Assembly: GCF_000187585.1 (NCBI RefSeq)
Contig: NZ_GL732463.1
Span: 756,904-820,903 of the forward strand
Source: Streptococcus peroris ATCC 700780
GTDB taxonomy: Bacteria > Bacillota > Bacilli > Lactobacillales > Streptococcaceae
Direction of reading: 5' to 3'
Length of the DNA stretch: 64,000 bases
Positions 8,866-18,206 of this stretch are shown here, one piece after another. The notes under the pieces are model-generated. The model had not been told where the DNA came from. It saw nothing but the letters and a program-made list of their open reading frames with translations, and ran no database searches. A program made the translations under genes and the position numbers. The first letter of the stretch is position 1, and every line of letters starts with the position of its first letter.

Positions 8866-9507
8866 CTAATCTTCTTTCCTCATGAAATAGAGGAGAGTTT
8901 GAAGTTCGCTTGTAAGATCGACATATTGAACAACCACATCTTTAGGAAGATGTAGGTGAACAGGTGAAAAACTGAGAATACCTTTGATACCAGCATTAAC
9001 TAATAATTCAGCAACTTCTTGAGATTTAACACTAGGAACGGTAAGAATTGCTGTCTTGATATTAGCATTCTTTATTTTTTCGTTTATTTGAGATATTCCA
9101 TAGATTGGAACACCGTCAGGAGTCTGAGTGCCAACCTCTGGATGATCATCTAGGTCAAAAGCCATAACAATTTTCATCTTATTACGCTCGTGAAAACGGT
9201 AGTGGAGGAGGGCATGTCCCATATTACCAATACCAACCAGCATAACATTGGTAATAGAATTATCATTTAAGAGATCGGCAAAAAAGTTCATGAGCTTCTT
9301 GACATCATAACCAAAGCCACGTCGTCCAAGTTCGCCAAAGTAAGAGAAGTCGCGACGAACAGTTGCAGAATCGATACCAATCGCCTCTGCGATTTGTTTG
9401 GAATTAGCTCTTTCGATTTTTTCAGCATTAAATCTTTTAAAGATACGATAGTAGAGAGAAAGTCTCTTCGCTGTTGCTTTAGGAATAGTAGAGTCTTTTT
9501 CTTTCAC
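8866..9507 (-). CDS. rex: Redox-sensing transcriptional repressor Rex
   Basis: 213 residues, the exact size expected for streptococcal Rex. The N-terminal winged helix (about 1-80) includes [22 protein letters not shown]. The Rossmann NAD(H)-binding domain starts at [14 protein letters not shown], and a C-terminal swapping helix ends [11 protein letters not shown]. Rex leaves its DNA when the NADH/NAD+ ratio rises, and controls fermentation and redox genes. The start is GTG at 9507. A TTGTGA-type half palindrome overlaps its own promoter, suggesting autoregulation. Confidence 0.95.
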   Translation of the reverse strand: MKEKDSTIPKATAKRLSLYYRIFKRFNAEKIERANSKQIAEAIGIDSATVRRDFSYFGELGRRGFGYDVKKLMNFFADLLNDNSITNVMLVGIGNMGHALLHYRFHERNKMKIVMAFDLDDHPEVGTQTPDGVPIYGISQINEKIKNANIKTAILTVPSVKSQEVAELLVNAGIKGILSFSPVHLHLPKDVVVQYVDLTSELQTLLYFMRKED

Positions 9508-9545
9508 ATTATCACAACCTTTCTATTTACTATTTTATAGAAAGC

Positions 9546-9563
9546 TTGTGAAAAAATCAACAA
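9546..9563. promoter_or_regulatory. Imperfect Rex box over the -35 of the rex promoter
   Basis: TTGTGA-AAAAAT-CAACAA on the + strand: the left half is perfect and the right half matches 4 of 6 bases of the TTGTGA-N6-TCACAA consensus. On the minus strand the likely -35 TTGATT lies inside it, with TAAAAT 17 bases downstream. Confidence 0.45.
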
Positions 9564-9573
9564 TAACGAAAAA

Positions 9574-9595
9574 AAACTAAGAAAAATCTTAGTTT
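9574..9595 (-). terminator. Terminator after the DUF4649-like gene, before rex
   Basis: AAACTAAG (9574-9581) pairs with CTTAGTTT (9588-9595) around a 6-base loop. A run of T follows in the leftward direction. The stem includes the stop codon of the upstream gene. Confidence 0.65.
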
Positions 9596-9803
9596 AGATA
9601 TTATTTTGGTACTTTGTTAAAAAATGGTATAGGTCACCAAGAAGTCCTTGATAGATTTCAGCTCCATTATGCGTTAGAGATGTTATAACAGTTGTATCTG
9701 GAAGCGTCACACAGCCTGAAAGGGATAGCATAAGGGATTCAAGGTTTTCAAATTCTTGGACACGCTCTACACGATAGGCGTCCTTGTAAGTTAATCGAAA
9801 CAT
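9594..9803 (-). CDS. DUF4649-family small protein
   Basis: 69 residues, starting MFRLTYKDAYRVERVQEF. The pattern (short beta-rich start, then NLESLMLSLSG and a C-terminal YHFLTKYQ) fits the small streptococcal DUF4649 family as I remember it. No signal peptide, membrane helix or catalytic motif. It follows the DUF1831-like gene by 9 bases in the prs-nifS-type cluster, and a terminator follows. Function unknown. Confidence 0.7.
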   Translation of the reverse strand: MFRLTYKDAYRVERVQEFENLESLMLSLSGCVTLPDTTVITSLTHNGAEIYQGLLGDLYHFLTKYQNNI

Positions 9804-9812
9804 AATGACCTT

Positions 9813-10160
9813 CTATCTTTCACTTTTGGTAAATATTCCACGTTCAACAAGACTATCCATCAAGAAGTAGAATTTCTCTTGGTGGATATGAGTTTCTTCT
9901 GATTTGAAGATATCAACTAAACGTAGGCCAAATTTATCTGTAATATTTATTTTAGCGCCTGTTAAGTCTTTGTTGATAATAATTTTCAGTTGGAAACCTT
10001 CTCCACTATTTGGAACTTTTTCAAGAAGACGTGTTAATTCATAGTTACCGACTTTAGTTTCAAAAAAGGTATTATCTTTTAGAGTAAACTTTTTCACAGT
10101 TGGGCTAAGTGTATAATCGTAACGGCAATTTTTTAGTTTAATGGTTTGTTCGAATGCCAT
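9813..10160 (-). CDS. DUF1831-family protein in a cysteine desulfurase operon
   Basis: 115 residues from the ATG at 10160, with a GGAGG site 8 bases upstream; the longer frame from 10199 would overlap the desulfurase gene. The product MAFEQTIKLKNCRYDYTLSP is soluble and alpha/beta, without known active-site motifs. Lactobacillales members of DUF1831 commonly sit next to the NifS-type gene, as here (4 bases apart). A role linked to sulfur transfer or Fe-S or tRNA thiolation is inference from position only. Confidence 0.75.
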   Translation of the reverse strand: MAFEQTIKLKNCRYDYTLSPTVKKFTLKDNTFFETKVGNYELTRLLEKVPNSGEGFQLKIIINKDLTGAKINITDKFGLRLVDIFKSEETHIHQEKFYFLMDSLVERGIFTKSER

Positions 10161-10164
10161 TGAG

Positions 10165-11280
10165 TTATCCTCCGATGATATTTTTAAGAATTTTAGCAAG
10201 AGTTATCATTTCTTGCTCTGTGTTTTGAGGTGAGATACTGACGCGAACGGATTCGTATAAGCGAGGAGAGTTTTCTCCGTAGAGTGCCTTAAGGACATGA
10301 CTGACCTGAACGACACCTGCAGTACAAGCAGAACCAGTTGAAATAGAAATACCTTCAAGGTCTAGGCGGAGTAGTAGTAGATCATTTCGTTGACCTGGAA
10401 ATCCGATATTGAGGACATAAGGGAGTTGGTCTTTCCCTTGATTGAGATAATAGTCAATCTCAGCAATTTCATTTAAGAATGTGTCTTTTAGTTTTTGAAC
10501 CTTTTTAAAATTTTGTTCTTGGTTTTCAAGATCATCCTTTAGAGCTGCTACCATTCCCAGAATTGCAGGAAGATTTTCTGTTCCTGCTCTTTTTTTCTGC
10601 TCTTGATCTCCACCATGAAGATAGGAATCAAAATCTGTAGAAGCAGCGTAGAGAAAGCCGATACCTTTTGGACCGTGAAATTTATGAGCCGAAGCACTGA
10701 GAAAATCAATCCCTAATTCTTCTGGTTGAATTTCTAATTTACCAATTGCCTGAACCGCATCTACATGATAAACAGCTGGATGATTTTTTAGAACTTCACC
10801 AATTTCAGCAATAGGTAATAGAGTTCCTGTTTCATTGTTTGCAAACATAGTTGAAACTAAGATGGTATCTTGACGAAGCGCTTTTTTGACCTGTTCTGCT
10901 GTGATTTCATGATTCTCAGGTTTTAAAATAGTTACTTCAAACCCGAAATTTTCAACAAGATATTGGATTGGTTCAAGGACAGCATGATGCTCAATAGCAG
11001 TAGTAACAATGTGTTTGCCACGATTTTGGTGACGAAGACAATAACCGATGATAGCAGTGTTATTACTTTCTGTCCCACCGGAGGTGAAGAAGATCCGTTG
11101 TGGCTTTGTTCCTAATATATTTGCCAACTCTTGACGTGCTTCACGTAATAATTTACCTGCTTGGCGTCCATGACCATGGATACTAGAAGGGTTCCCATAT
11201 GTTTCTTGCATGACTTGAGTCATCGCTGAGATAGTTGCAGATGACATGGGTGTCGTAGCAGCATTATCCAAATAAATCAA
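10165..11280 (-). CDS. Cysteine desulfurase, NifS/IscS-like class V aminotransferase
   Basis: 371 residues. PLP-binding Lys200 sits in SASAHKFHGPKGIGFLY, and the sulfur-carrying Cys319 in STGSACTAGVVQVSHVL. The N-terminal MIYLDNAATTPMS is typical of the family. The enzyme takes sulfur from L-cysteine as a persulfide for thiolated tRNA, Fe-S clusters or cofactors. This short group II-like type usually serves tRNA thiolation or a dedicated partner; streptococci use SufS for the main Fe-S pathway, so a tRNA role is plausible. It lies between prs and the DUF1831 gene in one operon. Confidence 0.9.
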   Translation of the reverse strand: MIYLDNAATTPMSSATISAMTQVMQETYGNPSSIHGHGRQAGKLLREARQELANILGTKPQRIFFTSGGTESNNTAIIGYCLRHQNRGKHIVTTAIEHHAVLEPIQYLVENFGFEVTILKPENHEITAEQVKKALRQDTILVSTMFANNETGTLLPIAEIGEVLKNHPAVYHVDAVQAIGKLEIQPEELGIDFLSASAHKFHGPKGIGFLYAASTDFDSYLHGGDQEQKKRAGTENLPAILGMVAALKDDLENQEQNFKKVQKLKDTFLNEIAEIDYYLNQGKDQLPYVLNIGFPGQRNDLLLLRLDLEGISISTGSACTAGVVQVSHVLKALYGENSPRLYESVRVSISPQNTEQEMITLAKILKNIIGG

Positions 11281-11295
11281 AAACTCACCTAATTT

Positions 11296-12246
11296 CTATT
11301 TAAATTTAAATAGGGGACTAACTGGTTTTCTTTCATGAATACGAACCATGGCATCACCAATCAATTCGCTTGCAGTAATGTATTGTACGTTTTTAGGTTT
11401 TTTGCTTTCTGTCACAACAGAATCTGTAACCAAGATTTCTTTGATGCTAGTTGCATCCAGTAACTCTGCAGCACCGTCAACAAAAAGTCCGTGACTTGAG
11501 ACCGCATAGATTTCAGTTGCTCCATCTCGTTCAACGATTTTAGCTGCTTCAGAGAATGTACGGCCAGTATTAAGAATATCATCGATTAAGATTGCTTTCT
11601 TACCTTCAACTTCACCGATGATGTAACCTTGGCTGCGTTCGGAATCGTCTTGAGCATAGTCAATGATTGCAATCGGTGCATCGAGGTATTCAGCAAGGCT
11701 ACGAGCCCGTTTTACACCTGAGTTTTTAGGACTTACGACAACAACATCTGAACCTGTCAACCCTTTATCACAGTAATGTTTTGCAAAAAGTGGAATTGTA
11801 TAGAGGTTGTCAACTGGAATATCAAAGAATCCTTGAACCTGAACAGCGTGAAGGTCTAGAGTCAATACACGGCTAACTCCAGCTTTTACCAACATATTTG
11901 CAACTAACTTAGCTGTTAGAGGTTCACGAGAAGAAGCGATACGGTCTTGACGGGCATATCCAAAGTATGGAAGTACAACATTAATGGTATTTGCACTAGC
12001 ACGGACGCAGGCATCTACCATAATTAAAAGTTCCATTAAATGGTTATTCACTGGGAAGCTCGTTGATTGGATGATATAAACATCATATCCACGAACACTT
12101 TCTTCGATATTAACCTGGATTTCACCATCGGAGAATTGACGGGATGATAGTTTTCCAAGTGGAACACCTGAAGCATCTGCAATTTTTTGAGCTATTTCAT
12201 GATTGGATGAAAGTGAAAAAAGCTTCATATTTTTTGTATCTGACAT
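11296..12246 (-). CDS. prs: Ribose-phosphate pyrophosphokinase (PRPP synthetase)
   Basis: 316 residues, normal length. [16 protein letters not shown] and [12 protein letters not shown] are the ATP-binding and catalytic regions, and the PRPP loop is [18 protein letters not shown]. Converts ribose 5-phosphate and ATP to PRPP for purines, pyrimidines, NAD, histidine and tryptophan. Streptococci often carry two copies, and this one belongs to the cluster with the cysteine desulfurase gene, 15 bases upstream of it. GAGG precedes the ATG. Leftward TGATAAAAT-type -10 boxes occur in the 122-base gap upstream. Confidence 0.95.
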   Translation of the reverse strand: MSDTKNMKLFSLSSNHEIAQKIADASGVPLGKLSSRQFSDGEIQVNIEESVRGYDVYIIQSTSFPVNNHLMELLIMVDACVRASANTINVVLPYFGYARQDRIASSREPLTAKLVANMLVKAGVSRVLTLDLHAVQVQGFFDIPVDNLYTIPLFAKHYCDKGLTGSDVVVVSPKNSGVKRARSLAEYLDAPIAIIDYAQDDSERSQGYIIGEVEGKKAILIDDILNTGRTFSEAAKIVERDGATEIYAVSSHGLFVDGAAELLDATSIKEILVTDSVVTESKKPKNVQYITASELIGDAMVRIHERKPVSPLFKFK

Positions 12247-12368
12247 CGATAAACCGTCCTCTATAAACTAAGTAAATCAGCGAAAAAAACAATTTCAAAG
12301 GAAGTGTTTTCTTTCACAGATTTTATCATTTTTTGTCTACTCTATTTTATCAAAAAAAGGAGATAATT

Positions 12369-12938
12369 TCAGTATTTTTTCATATTTTTGATAAATCGTA
12401 CTAATTTAGAAGGTGCTTTCTTGTATTGGATATCATTTGCCTTTAAAAACTCTTGAAAATCACGACTTCCTTGCTCTCCATCTTCAACTTCCAATTCTAA
12501 CTCATAATCAATAACATCAAAGTAGCTACTTTGATCGAGAGCCATGAGTCCTATGGCTGTTTCTTTCTCATAACGTAAAGTTGTTAAACAACCTAAAACA
12601 ATCCAGCCACTTGTTGAAACACCTCGATTTGATAACTCATCAAGAATCATTCCTTGAGGAAGTTTACATTCTTCAAGACAAGCATTGGCTTCGTCAAGAG
12701 TGAGGGCTTGATTGTATTCCATATTACCAACTTCTTGAGGGATTTTTATGGTTAATTCTGCACTTGTAGCAAAAGTACGAATACGCATGGCGATTTTATG
12801 TTGACGAAGGTAAAAATCAGGCGTATCTAGGTAGTAATTTCTTTGTGTGACGGGCTTAACTTCTGAAAAGTGATCTTTCAATTTTTGATATTCTTCCTCG
12901 GTCAGAAGTGTTTTCATTTCAATTTCTAAATGTTTCAT
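12369..12938 (-). CDS. CYTH domain protein (triphosphate tunnel metalloenzyme)
   Basis: 189 residues. The N-terminal HLEIEMKTLL contains the ExExK triphosphate-binding signature, followed by YYLDTPDFYLRQHKIAMRIR, which supplies tunnel lysine and arginine residues. CYTH proteins bind or hydrolyse inorganic triphosphate, ATP or thiamine triphosphate; which applies here is unknown. It is divergent from relQ by 131 bases. The CYTH/relQ/nadK neighbourhood is conserved in streptococci and other Firmicutes, which suggests a link to nucleotide metabolism. Confidence 0.88.
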   Translation of the reverse strand: MKHLEIEMKTLLTEEEYQKLKDHFSEVKPVTQRNYYLDTPDFYLRQHKIAMRIRTFATSAELTIKIPQEVGNMEYNQALTLDEANACLEECKLPQGMILDELSNRGVSTSGWIVLGCLTTLRYEKETAIGLMALDQSSYFDVIDYELELEVEDGEQGSRDFQEFLKANDIQYKKAPSKLVRFIKNMKKY

Positions 12939-12974
12939 TTTTATAACCTTTTCTTTATATTTGAAAGCGATTTA

Positions 12975-12983
12975 TGGTATAAT
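12975..12983 (+). promoter_or_regulatory. Extended -10 promoter for relQ operon
   Basis: TGG directly before TATAAT at 12978-12983, in the divergent gap. No convincing -35. The mRNA leader to the relQ ATG would be about 80 bases. Confidence 0.55.
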
Positions 12984-13069
12984 AAGTATTGTATTTATTG
13001 TATAAGATTTTCAATGGAAAATCAAAAATTAGATCAATTAAAGTGTAGAGAGTTGGACCTTATAGTTAT

Positions 13070-13741
13070 ATGATTACAGAATGGGAAGAATTTTTAGATC
13101 CTTACATTCAGGCTGTCGGAGAGCTGAAGATAAAACTCCGAGGTATTCGAAAACAATACCGCAAACAAAATAAACATTCTCCAATCGAGTTTGTCACAGG
13201 TCGTGTTAAACCGATTGAAAGTATTAAAGAAAAAATGGCGCGTCGTGGGATTGGCTATGATACGTTGGAACAAGATTTGCAAGATATTGCAGGTTTACGT
13301 GTGATGGTTCAATTTGTAGATGATGTACATGAAGTGGTTTCTATCCTTCGTAAAAGACAGGATATGCGAGTTGTTCAAGAACGTGATTATATCACTCACC
13401 GTAAGGCCTCTGGCTATCGCTCTTATCATTTGATTATAGAGTACACGGTTGATACGATTAATGGCGCAAAAACAATTCTTGTTGAAATTCAGATTCGTAC
13501 CTTGGCTATGAACTTTTGGGCTACGATCGAACATTCACTCAACTATAAATACCAAGGAGATTTCCCGAAGGAAATCAAAGAAAGGCTAGAAATTACGGCG
13601 AGAATTTCTCATCAACTGGATGAAGAAATGAGTAAAATACGTGCGGATATCCAAGAAGCACAAGCGCTTTTTGATCCCTTGTATAGAAAGTTAAATGACG
13701 GGGTAGGAAACAGTGACGATACCGATGAAGAATACAGGTAA
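13070..13741 (+). CDS. relQ: Small alarmone synthetase RelQ (GTP pyrophosphokinase)
   Basis: 223 residues, the size of SAS1/RelQ enzymes. Synthetase-only: [27 protein letters not shown] and [20 protein letters not shown] are the conserved RelA/SpoT synthetase motifs, and there is no hydrolase, TGS or ACT domain. Makes (p)ppGpp (and pGpp in some species) from GTP/GDP/GMP and ATP, usually as a tetramer, under envelope or growth stress. First of four closely spaced genes; its 3' end overlaps nadK. The ribosome-binding site is weak. Confidence 0.95.
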   Translation: MITEWEEFLDPYIQAVGELKIKLRGIRKQYRKQNKHSPIEFVTGRVKPIESIKEKMARRGIGYDTLEQDLQDIAGLRVMVQFVDDVHEVVSILRKRQDMRVVQERDYITHRKASGYRSYHLIIEYTVDTINGAKTILVEIQIRTLAMNFWATIEHSLNYKYQGDFPKEIKERLEITARISHQLDEEMSKIRADIQEAQALFDPLYRKLNDGVGNSDDTDEEYR

Positions 13742-14543
13742 ACGAATTGACCTAATTGCCAACCGTAAACCTCAGAGTCAAAAAGTTCTTTTCGAATTAA
13801 AAGAACGTCTAAAAAAGAATAATTTTATCCTCAATGATAAAAATCCAGATATTGTCATCTCTATTGGTGGAGATGGCATGTTGTTATCTGCCTTTCACAA
13901 GTACGAAAACCAACTAGATAAGGTCAGGTTTATTGGAGTTCACACAGGTCACTTAGGTTTTTATACGGACTATCGAGATTTTGAATTGGACCAATTGGTC
14001 ACAAATTTACAGTTAGATAATGGGGCTCGTGTTTCTTATCCACTTTTAAATGTCAAAGTCTTTCTCGAAAATGGTGAGGTCAAGTCTTTTAGAGCCCTAA
14101 ATGAAGCTAGTATTCGTCGGTCTGATCGCACTATGGTTGCAGATGTTATTATTAACAATGTTCCCTTTGAACGTTTTCGTGGAGACGGTCTTACAGTTTC
14201 AACACCAACAGGAAGTACAGCCTATAATAAATCACTTGGTGGAGCAGTCCTACATCCGACCATAGAAGCTTTGCAATTGGCTGAAATTGCTAGTCTAAAT
14301 AATCGTATTTACCGAACGCTTGGTTCATCAATTATTGTACCTAAAAAAGACAAGATAGAATTGATACCAACTCGAAATGACTATCACACGATTTCGGTCG
14401 ACAATAGTATCTATTCTTTCCGAAATATTGAGAAAATAGAGTATCAGATTGACCACCACAAGATTCATTTTGTAGCTACACCGAGCCACACCAGTTTTTG
14501 GAATCGTGTAAAAGACGCCTTTATTGGCGAGGTGGATGAATGA
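13725..14543 (+). CDS. nadK: NAD kinase
   Basis: 272 residues from the ATG at 13725, the length I recall for streptococcal orthologues. A GTG at 13713 with AGG 6 bases upstream would add 4 residues and cannot be excluded. The ATP-grasping [17 protein letters not shown] and the second motif [17 protein letters not shown] are diagnostic. Phosphorylates NAD to NADP. It overlaps relQ by 17 bases and the following gene by 4, so translation of the three is probably coupled. Confidence 0.95.
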   Translation: MKNTGKRIDLIANRKPQSQKVLFELKERLKKNNFILNDKNPDIVISIGGDGMLLSAFHKYENQLDKVRFIGVHTGHLGFYTDYRDFELDQLVTNLQLDNGARVSYPLLNVKVFLENGEVKSFRALNEASIRRSDRTMVADVIINNVPFERFRGDGLTVSTPTGSTAYNKSLGGAVLHPTIEALQLAEIASLNNRIYRTLGSSIIVPKKDKIELIPTRNDYHTISVDNSIYSFRNIEKIEYQIDHHKIHFVATPSHTSFWNRVKDAFIGEVDE

Positions 14544-15439
14544 GGTTTCAGTTTATTGCTGACGAACATGTCAAGGTCAAAACCTTTCTGAAAAAACATG
14601 AAGTTTCCAAAGGTTTACTTGCTAAGATTAAGTTTCGAGGCGGTGATATTCGAGTCAATGGACGTCCGCAGAATGCAACTTATCTCCTTGATGTTGGAGA
14701 TGAAGTCGTCATTGATATTCCGCCGGAGGAAGGTTTTGAGACTCTGGAAGCAATTGATTATCCTTTAGACATTTTATTTGAAGATGATCATTTCTTGATT
14801 ATCAACAAACCCTTTGGTGTTGCATCAATTCCCAGTGTCAATCATTCTAATACGATTGCCAACTTTATAAAGGGTTACTATGTCAAACAAAACTATGAGA
14901 ATCAACAAGTCCACATCGTGACGAGACTTGATAGAGATACATCGGGCTTGATGCTTTTTGCTAAACACGGCTATGCGCATGCCAGATTAGATAAACAGTT
15001 GCAAAAAAAGGCTATTGAAAAGCATTATTACGCCCTATTCAAGGGAGATGGTCATCTGGAACCTCAGGGAGAAATCATTGCACCCATAGCCCGTGATGAA
15101 GACTCTATCATCACTAGGCGGGTAGCAAAGGGAGGTAAATATGCCCATACGTCCTATCAAATCGTGGCATCTTATGGGAATATTCACTTAGTTGATATTC
15201 GTCTCCACACCGGAAGAACCCACCAGATTCGGGTTCATTTCTCGCATATTGGTTTTCCGTTACTTGGAGATGATCTTTATGGGGGAAGCTTAGAACATGG
15301 CATCGAACGCCAGGCTCTACATTGCCATTACTTATCGTTCTATCATCCTTTCTTAGAAGAGCAGTTGGAGCTAGAATGCCCACTGCCGGATGATTTCGAC
15401 ACACTTATTACACAGTTATCAAATAATAATTTATTTTAA
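14540..15439 (+). CDS. RluA-family pseudouridine synthase
   Basis: 299 residues. The catalytic aspartate lies in [19 protein letters not shown], and the RluA motif [23 protein letters not shown] is at the C-terminal side. An S4-like N-terminal part ([16 protein letters not shown], then [11 protein letters not shown]) is visible. The enzyme converts uridine to pseudouridine in rRNA or tRNA; the exact target position cannot be assigned among RluA/RluC/RluD-type enzymes. It starts in the ATGA overlap with nadK. Confidence 0.9.
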   Translation: MRFQFIADEHVKVKTFLKKHEVSKGLLAKIKFRGGDIRVNGRPQNATYLLDVGDEVVIDIPPEEGFETLEAIDYPLDILFEDDHFLIINKPFGVASIPSVNHSNTIANFIKGYYVKQNYENQQVHIVTRLDRDTSGLMLFAKHGYAHARLDKQLQKKAIEKHYYALFKGDGHLEPQGEIIAPIARDEDSIITRRVAKGGKYAHTSYQIVASYGNIHLVDIRLHTGRTHQIRVHFSHIGFPLLGDDLYGGSLEHGIERQALHCHYLSFYHPFLEEQLELECPLPDDFDTLITQLSNNNLF

Positions 15440-15456
15440 AAAAGGAGTCAAAACTC

Positions 15457-16431
15457 ATGGAAGTTTTTGAAAGTTTGAAAGCCAACCTAGTTGGTAAAAA
15501 CGCACGCATTGTTCTACCTGAAGGTGAAGAACCACGTATCCTTCAAGCAACAAAGCGTTTGGTAAAAGAAACAGAAGTTATTCCTGTCCTCCTAGGAAAC
15601 CCTGACAAGATTAGAATTTATCTTGAAATTGAAGGTGTTACGGATGGTTACGAAGTTATCGATCCAGAACATTACCCACGATTTGAAGAAATGGTCGCTT
15701 CACTTGTTGAACGTCGTAAAGGAAAAATGACAGAAGAAGAAGCGAGAGAAGTTCTCGTCAATGATGTTAACTACTTTGGTGTTATGTTAGTTTATATGGA
15801 CTTGGTGGATGGTATGGTTTCAGGGGCTATTCACTCAACAGCTTCGACCGTTCGTCCAGCTCTTCAAATCATCAAGACTCGTCCAAATGTGAGCCGTACA
15901 TCAGGTGCCTTTCTTATGGTTCGTGGAACAGAGCGTTACCTCTTCGGTGACTGTGCTATCAACATTAACCCGGATGCTGATGCACTTGCTGAAATTGCGA
16001 TTAACTCAGCAATCACAGCTAAGATGTTTGGTATTGAACCTAAGATTGCTATGCTTAGCTATTCAACTAAAGGCTCAGGTTTTGGCGAAAGTGTTGATAA
16101 GGTTGTTGAAGCAACTAAAATCGCACACGACTTGCGTCCAGACCTTGAAATTGATGGTGAATTGCAATTTGATGCTGCCTTTGTTCCAGAAACTGCCGCT
16201 CTTAAAGCTCCAGGAAGTAATGTAGCTGGACAAGCTAATGTCTTCATCTTCCCTGGTATCGAAGCTGGTAACATTGGTTACAAGATGGCAGAACGTCTTG
16301 GTGGATTTGCTGCTGTTGGACCTGTTCTACAAGGACTTAACAAACCGGTAAATGACCTTTCTCGCGGATGTAACTCTGACGATGTTTACAAATTAACTCT
16401 TATCACAGCAGCACAAGCTGTTCATCAATAA
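15457..16431 (+). CDS. pta: Phosphate acetyltransferase
   Basis: 324 residues, the short single-domain Pta type of Firmicutes. Typical segments: ARIVLPEGEEPRILQA at the N-terminus, DGMVSGAIHSTASTVRPAL, and EIDGELQFDAAFVPETAALK. Interconverts acetyl-CoA and acetyl phosphate; with acetate kinase it yields ATP, and in streptococci it links pyruvate oxidase and formate lyase output to acetate. AAAGGAG lies 9 bases upstream. Seventeen bases separate it from the pseudouridine synthase gene; a terminator follows. Confidence 0.96.
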   Translation: MEVFESLKANLVGKNARIVLPEGEEPRILQATKRLVKETEVIPVLLGNPDKIRIYLEIEGVTDGYEVIDPEHYPRFEEMVASLVERRKGKMTEEEAREVLVNDVNYFGVMLVYMDLVDGMVSGAIHSTASTVRPALQIIKTRPNVSRTSGAFLMVRGTERYLFGDCAININPDADALAEIAINSAITAKMFGIEPKIAMLSYSTKGSGFGESVDKVVEATKIAHDLRPDLEIDGELQFDAAFVPETAALKAPGSNVAGQANVFIFPGIEAGNIGYKMAERLGGFAAVGPVLQGLNKPVNDLSRGCNSDDVYKLTLITAAQAVHQ

Positions 16432-16438
16432 AAATGTT

Positions 16439-16477
16439 ATCCCTCTTTTCCTATCGATAAAGGGGGATTTCTCTTTT
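16439..16477 (+). terminator. Terminator after pta
   Basis: ATCCCTCTTT (16439-16448) pairs with AAAGGGGGAT (16459-16468), one G-T pair, followed by a T-rich tract. Confidence 0.75.
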
Positions 16478-16514
16478 TAAAAGACACAAATCATCTGCAA
16501 AAACAGCTAAAATA

Positions 16515-16523
16515 TGGTAAAAT
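16515..16523 (+). promoter_or_regulatory. Extended -10 promoter for rbgA-rnhB-clc
   Basis: TG at 16515-16516 and TAAAAT at 16518-16523, with a weak -35 (CTGCAA) 17 bases upstream and the rbgA ATG at 16580. Confidence 0.5.
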
Positions 16524-16579
16524 AGTCAGTAATCATCTATGTTTTATAGAATAAGTTTGTATGAAGAAAAGGAAATAGA

Positions 16580-17431
16580 ATGGCAACTATTCAATGGTTT
16601 CCTGGGCATATGTCCAAGGCGCGTCGTCAGGTCCAGGAAAATTTAAAATTTGTTGATTTTGTGACAGTTTTAGTGGATGCACGTTTGCCCTTGTCCAGTC
16701 AAAATCCAATGCTGACTAAAATCATCGGAGACAAACCAAGACTATTGATTCTAAACAAGGCAGATCTTGCAGATCCAGTATTAACAAAAGAATGGCGCCA
16801 GCACTTTGAATCACAAGGCATTCAAACACTTGCAATCAATTCTAAGGAACAAATCACTGTAAAAGTCGTAACGGATGCTGCTAAGAAACTCATGGTAGAG
16901 AAGATTGCTCGTCAAAAGGAACGAGGAATTCAAATTGAAACCTTGCGTACCATGATTATCGGGATTCCAAACGCTGGAAAATCAACACTGATGAACCGTT
17001 TGGCTGGTAAGAAGATTGCTGTAGTTGGTAACAAGCCTGGTGTGACAAAAGGTCAACAATGGTTCAAAACAAATAAGGATTTAGAAATTCTGGACACTCC
17101 AGGGATTCTTTGGCCAAAATTTGAAGATGAAACTGTTGCTCTTAAACTTGCACTCACTGGAGCAATCAAGGATCAGTTGCTTCCAATGGATGAGGTAACG
17201 ATTTTCGGTCTCAATTACTTTAAAACGAATTATCCTGAAAAGCTTCAAGAACGTTTCAAACAAATGAATCTGGACGATGAAGCTCCAGAAATTATCATGG
17301 ATATGACGCGTATCCTTGGTTTCCGTGATGATTACGATCGTTTTTACAATCTCTTTGTCAAAGAAGTTCGTGATGGAAAACTTGGTAATTACACATTAGA
17401 TACGTTGGATGATCTCAATGGCAACGATTAA
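16580..17431 (+). CDS. rbgA: Ribosome biogenesis GTPase RbgA (YlqF)
   Basis: 283 residues with circularly permuted GTPase motifs: G4 NKAD at residues 59-62 comes before G1 GIPNAGKST (128-136) and G3 DTPG (172-175). The N-terminal [12 protein letters not shown] is a hallmark of YlqF. It acts in the cytoplasm in late assembly of the 50S subunit. The C-terminal helical domain (about 200-283) would contact rRNA. Its 3' end overlaps rnhB by 14 bases. Confidence 0.95.
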   Translation: MATIQWFPGHMSKARRQVQENLKFVDFVTVLVDARLPLSSQNPMLTKIIGDKPRLLILNKADLADPVLTKEWRQHFESQGIQTLAINSKEQITVKVVTDAAKKLMVEKIARQKERGIQIETLRTMIIGIPNAGKSTLMNRLAGKKIAVVGNKPGVTKGQQWFKTNKDLEILDTPGILWPKFEDETVALKLALTGAIKDQLLPMDEVTIFGLNYFKTNYPEKLQERFKQMNLDDEAPEIIMDMTRILGFRDDYDRFYNLFVKEVRDGKLGNYTLDTLDDLNGND

Positions 17432-18206
17432 AGAAATAAAAGAATCATTAGCAAAGATAACTGAACTTGAAAGTCCCTTATTTAAGGAATTTGAAAAAGA
17501 TTCTCGTTCAGGAGTACAAAAGGAAATTCAAAAGCGTAAGAAAGTCATTCAAGCTGAAATTGATGAAAATCTTCGCTTAGAAGGTATGTTATCTTATGAA
17601 AAAGAGCTTTACGCACAAGGCCTTAACCTAATTGCAGGTGTCGATGAGGTTGGACGTGGCCCTTTGGCTGGACCTGTCGTTGCTGCAGCAGTTATTCTGC
17701 CGAAAAAATGTAAAATTAAAGGTCTAAACGATAGCAAACAAATACCCAAGAAAAAGCATAGAGAAGTTTTTCAAGCTGTTAAAGACAATGCCCTAGCAAT
17801 CGGTATTGGAATTATGGATAATCATATCATTGACCAAGTTAATATCTATGAAGCGACTAAATTAGCCATGAAAGAGGCTATTTCTCAACTTGAATCTCAA
17901 CCAGAACACCTTTTGATTGATGCTATGAAATTAGATTTACCGATTTCTCAGACATCCATCATCAAAGGAGATGCCAACTCCCTATCCATTGCTGCGGCTT
18001 CTATAGTTGCTAAGGTTACCAGAGATGATCTTATGGTTACCTACGGACAGCAATTTCCAGGTTATGATTTTGAACACAATGCTGGCTACGGTACTGCAAA
18101 ACACCTAGAAGGAATAAAACAATACGGTATAACATCCATTCATAGACGAAGTTTTGAACCAATCAAATCATTCATCTCAGAAGAAGGGAAAAGTGACTTG
18201 TTATGA
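17418..18206 (+). CDS. rnhB: Ribonuclease HII
   Basis: 262 residues from the ATG at 17418 ([11 protein letters not shown]), matching orthologue starts better than the ATG at 17409. Catalytic residues are visible: Asp76 and Glu77 in [19 protein letters not shown], and Asp168 in LLIDAMKL. The N-terminal extension of about 70 residues is typical of Gram-positive RNase HII. Removes single ribonucleotides and RNA from RNA-DNA hybrids. It starts inside rbgA and overlaps the next gene by 4 bases. Confidence 0.95.
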   Translation: MATIKEIKESLAKITELESPLFKEFEKDSRSGVQKEIQKRKKVIQAEIDENLRLEGMLSYEKELYAQGLNLIAGVDEVGRGPLAGPVVAAAVILPKKCKIKGLNDSKQIPKKKHREVFQAVKDNALAIGIGIMDNHIIDQVNIYEATKLAMKEAISQLESQPEHLLIDAMKLDLPISQTSIIKGDANSLSIAAASIVAKVTRDDLMVTYGQQFPGYDFEHNAGYGTAKHLEGIKQYGITSIHRRSFEPIKSFISEEGKSDLL

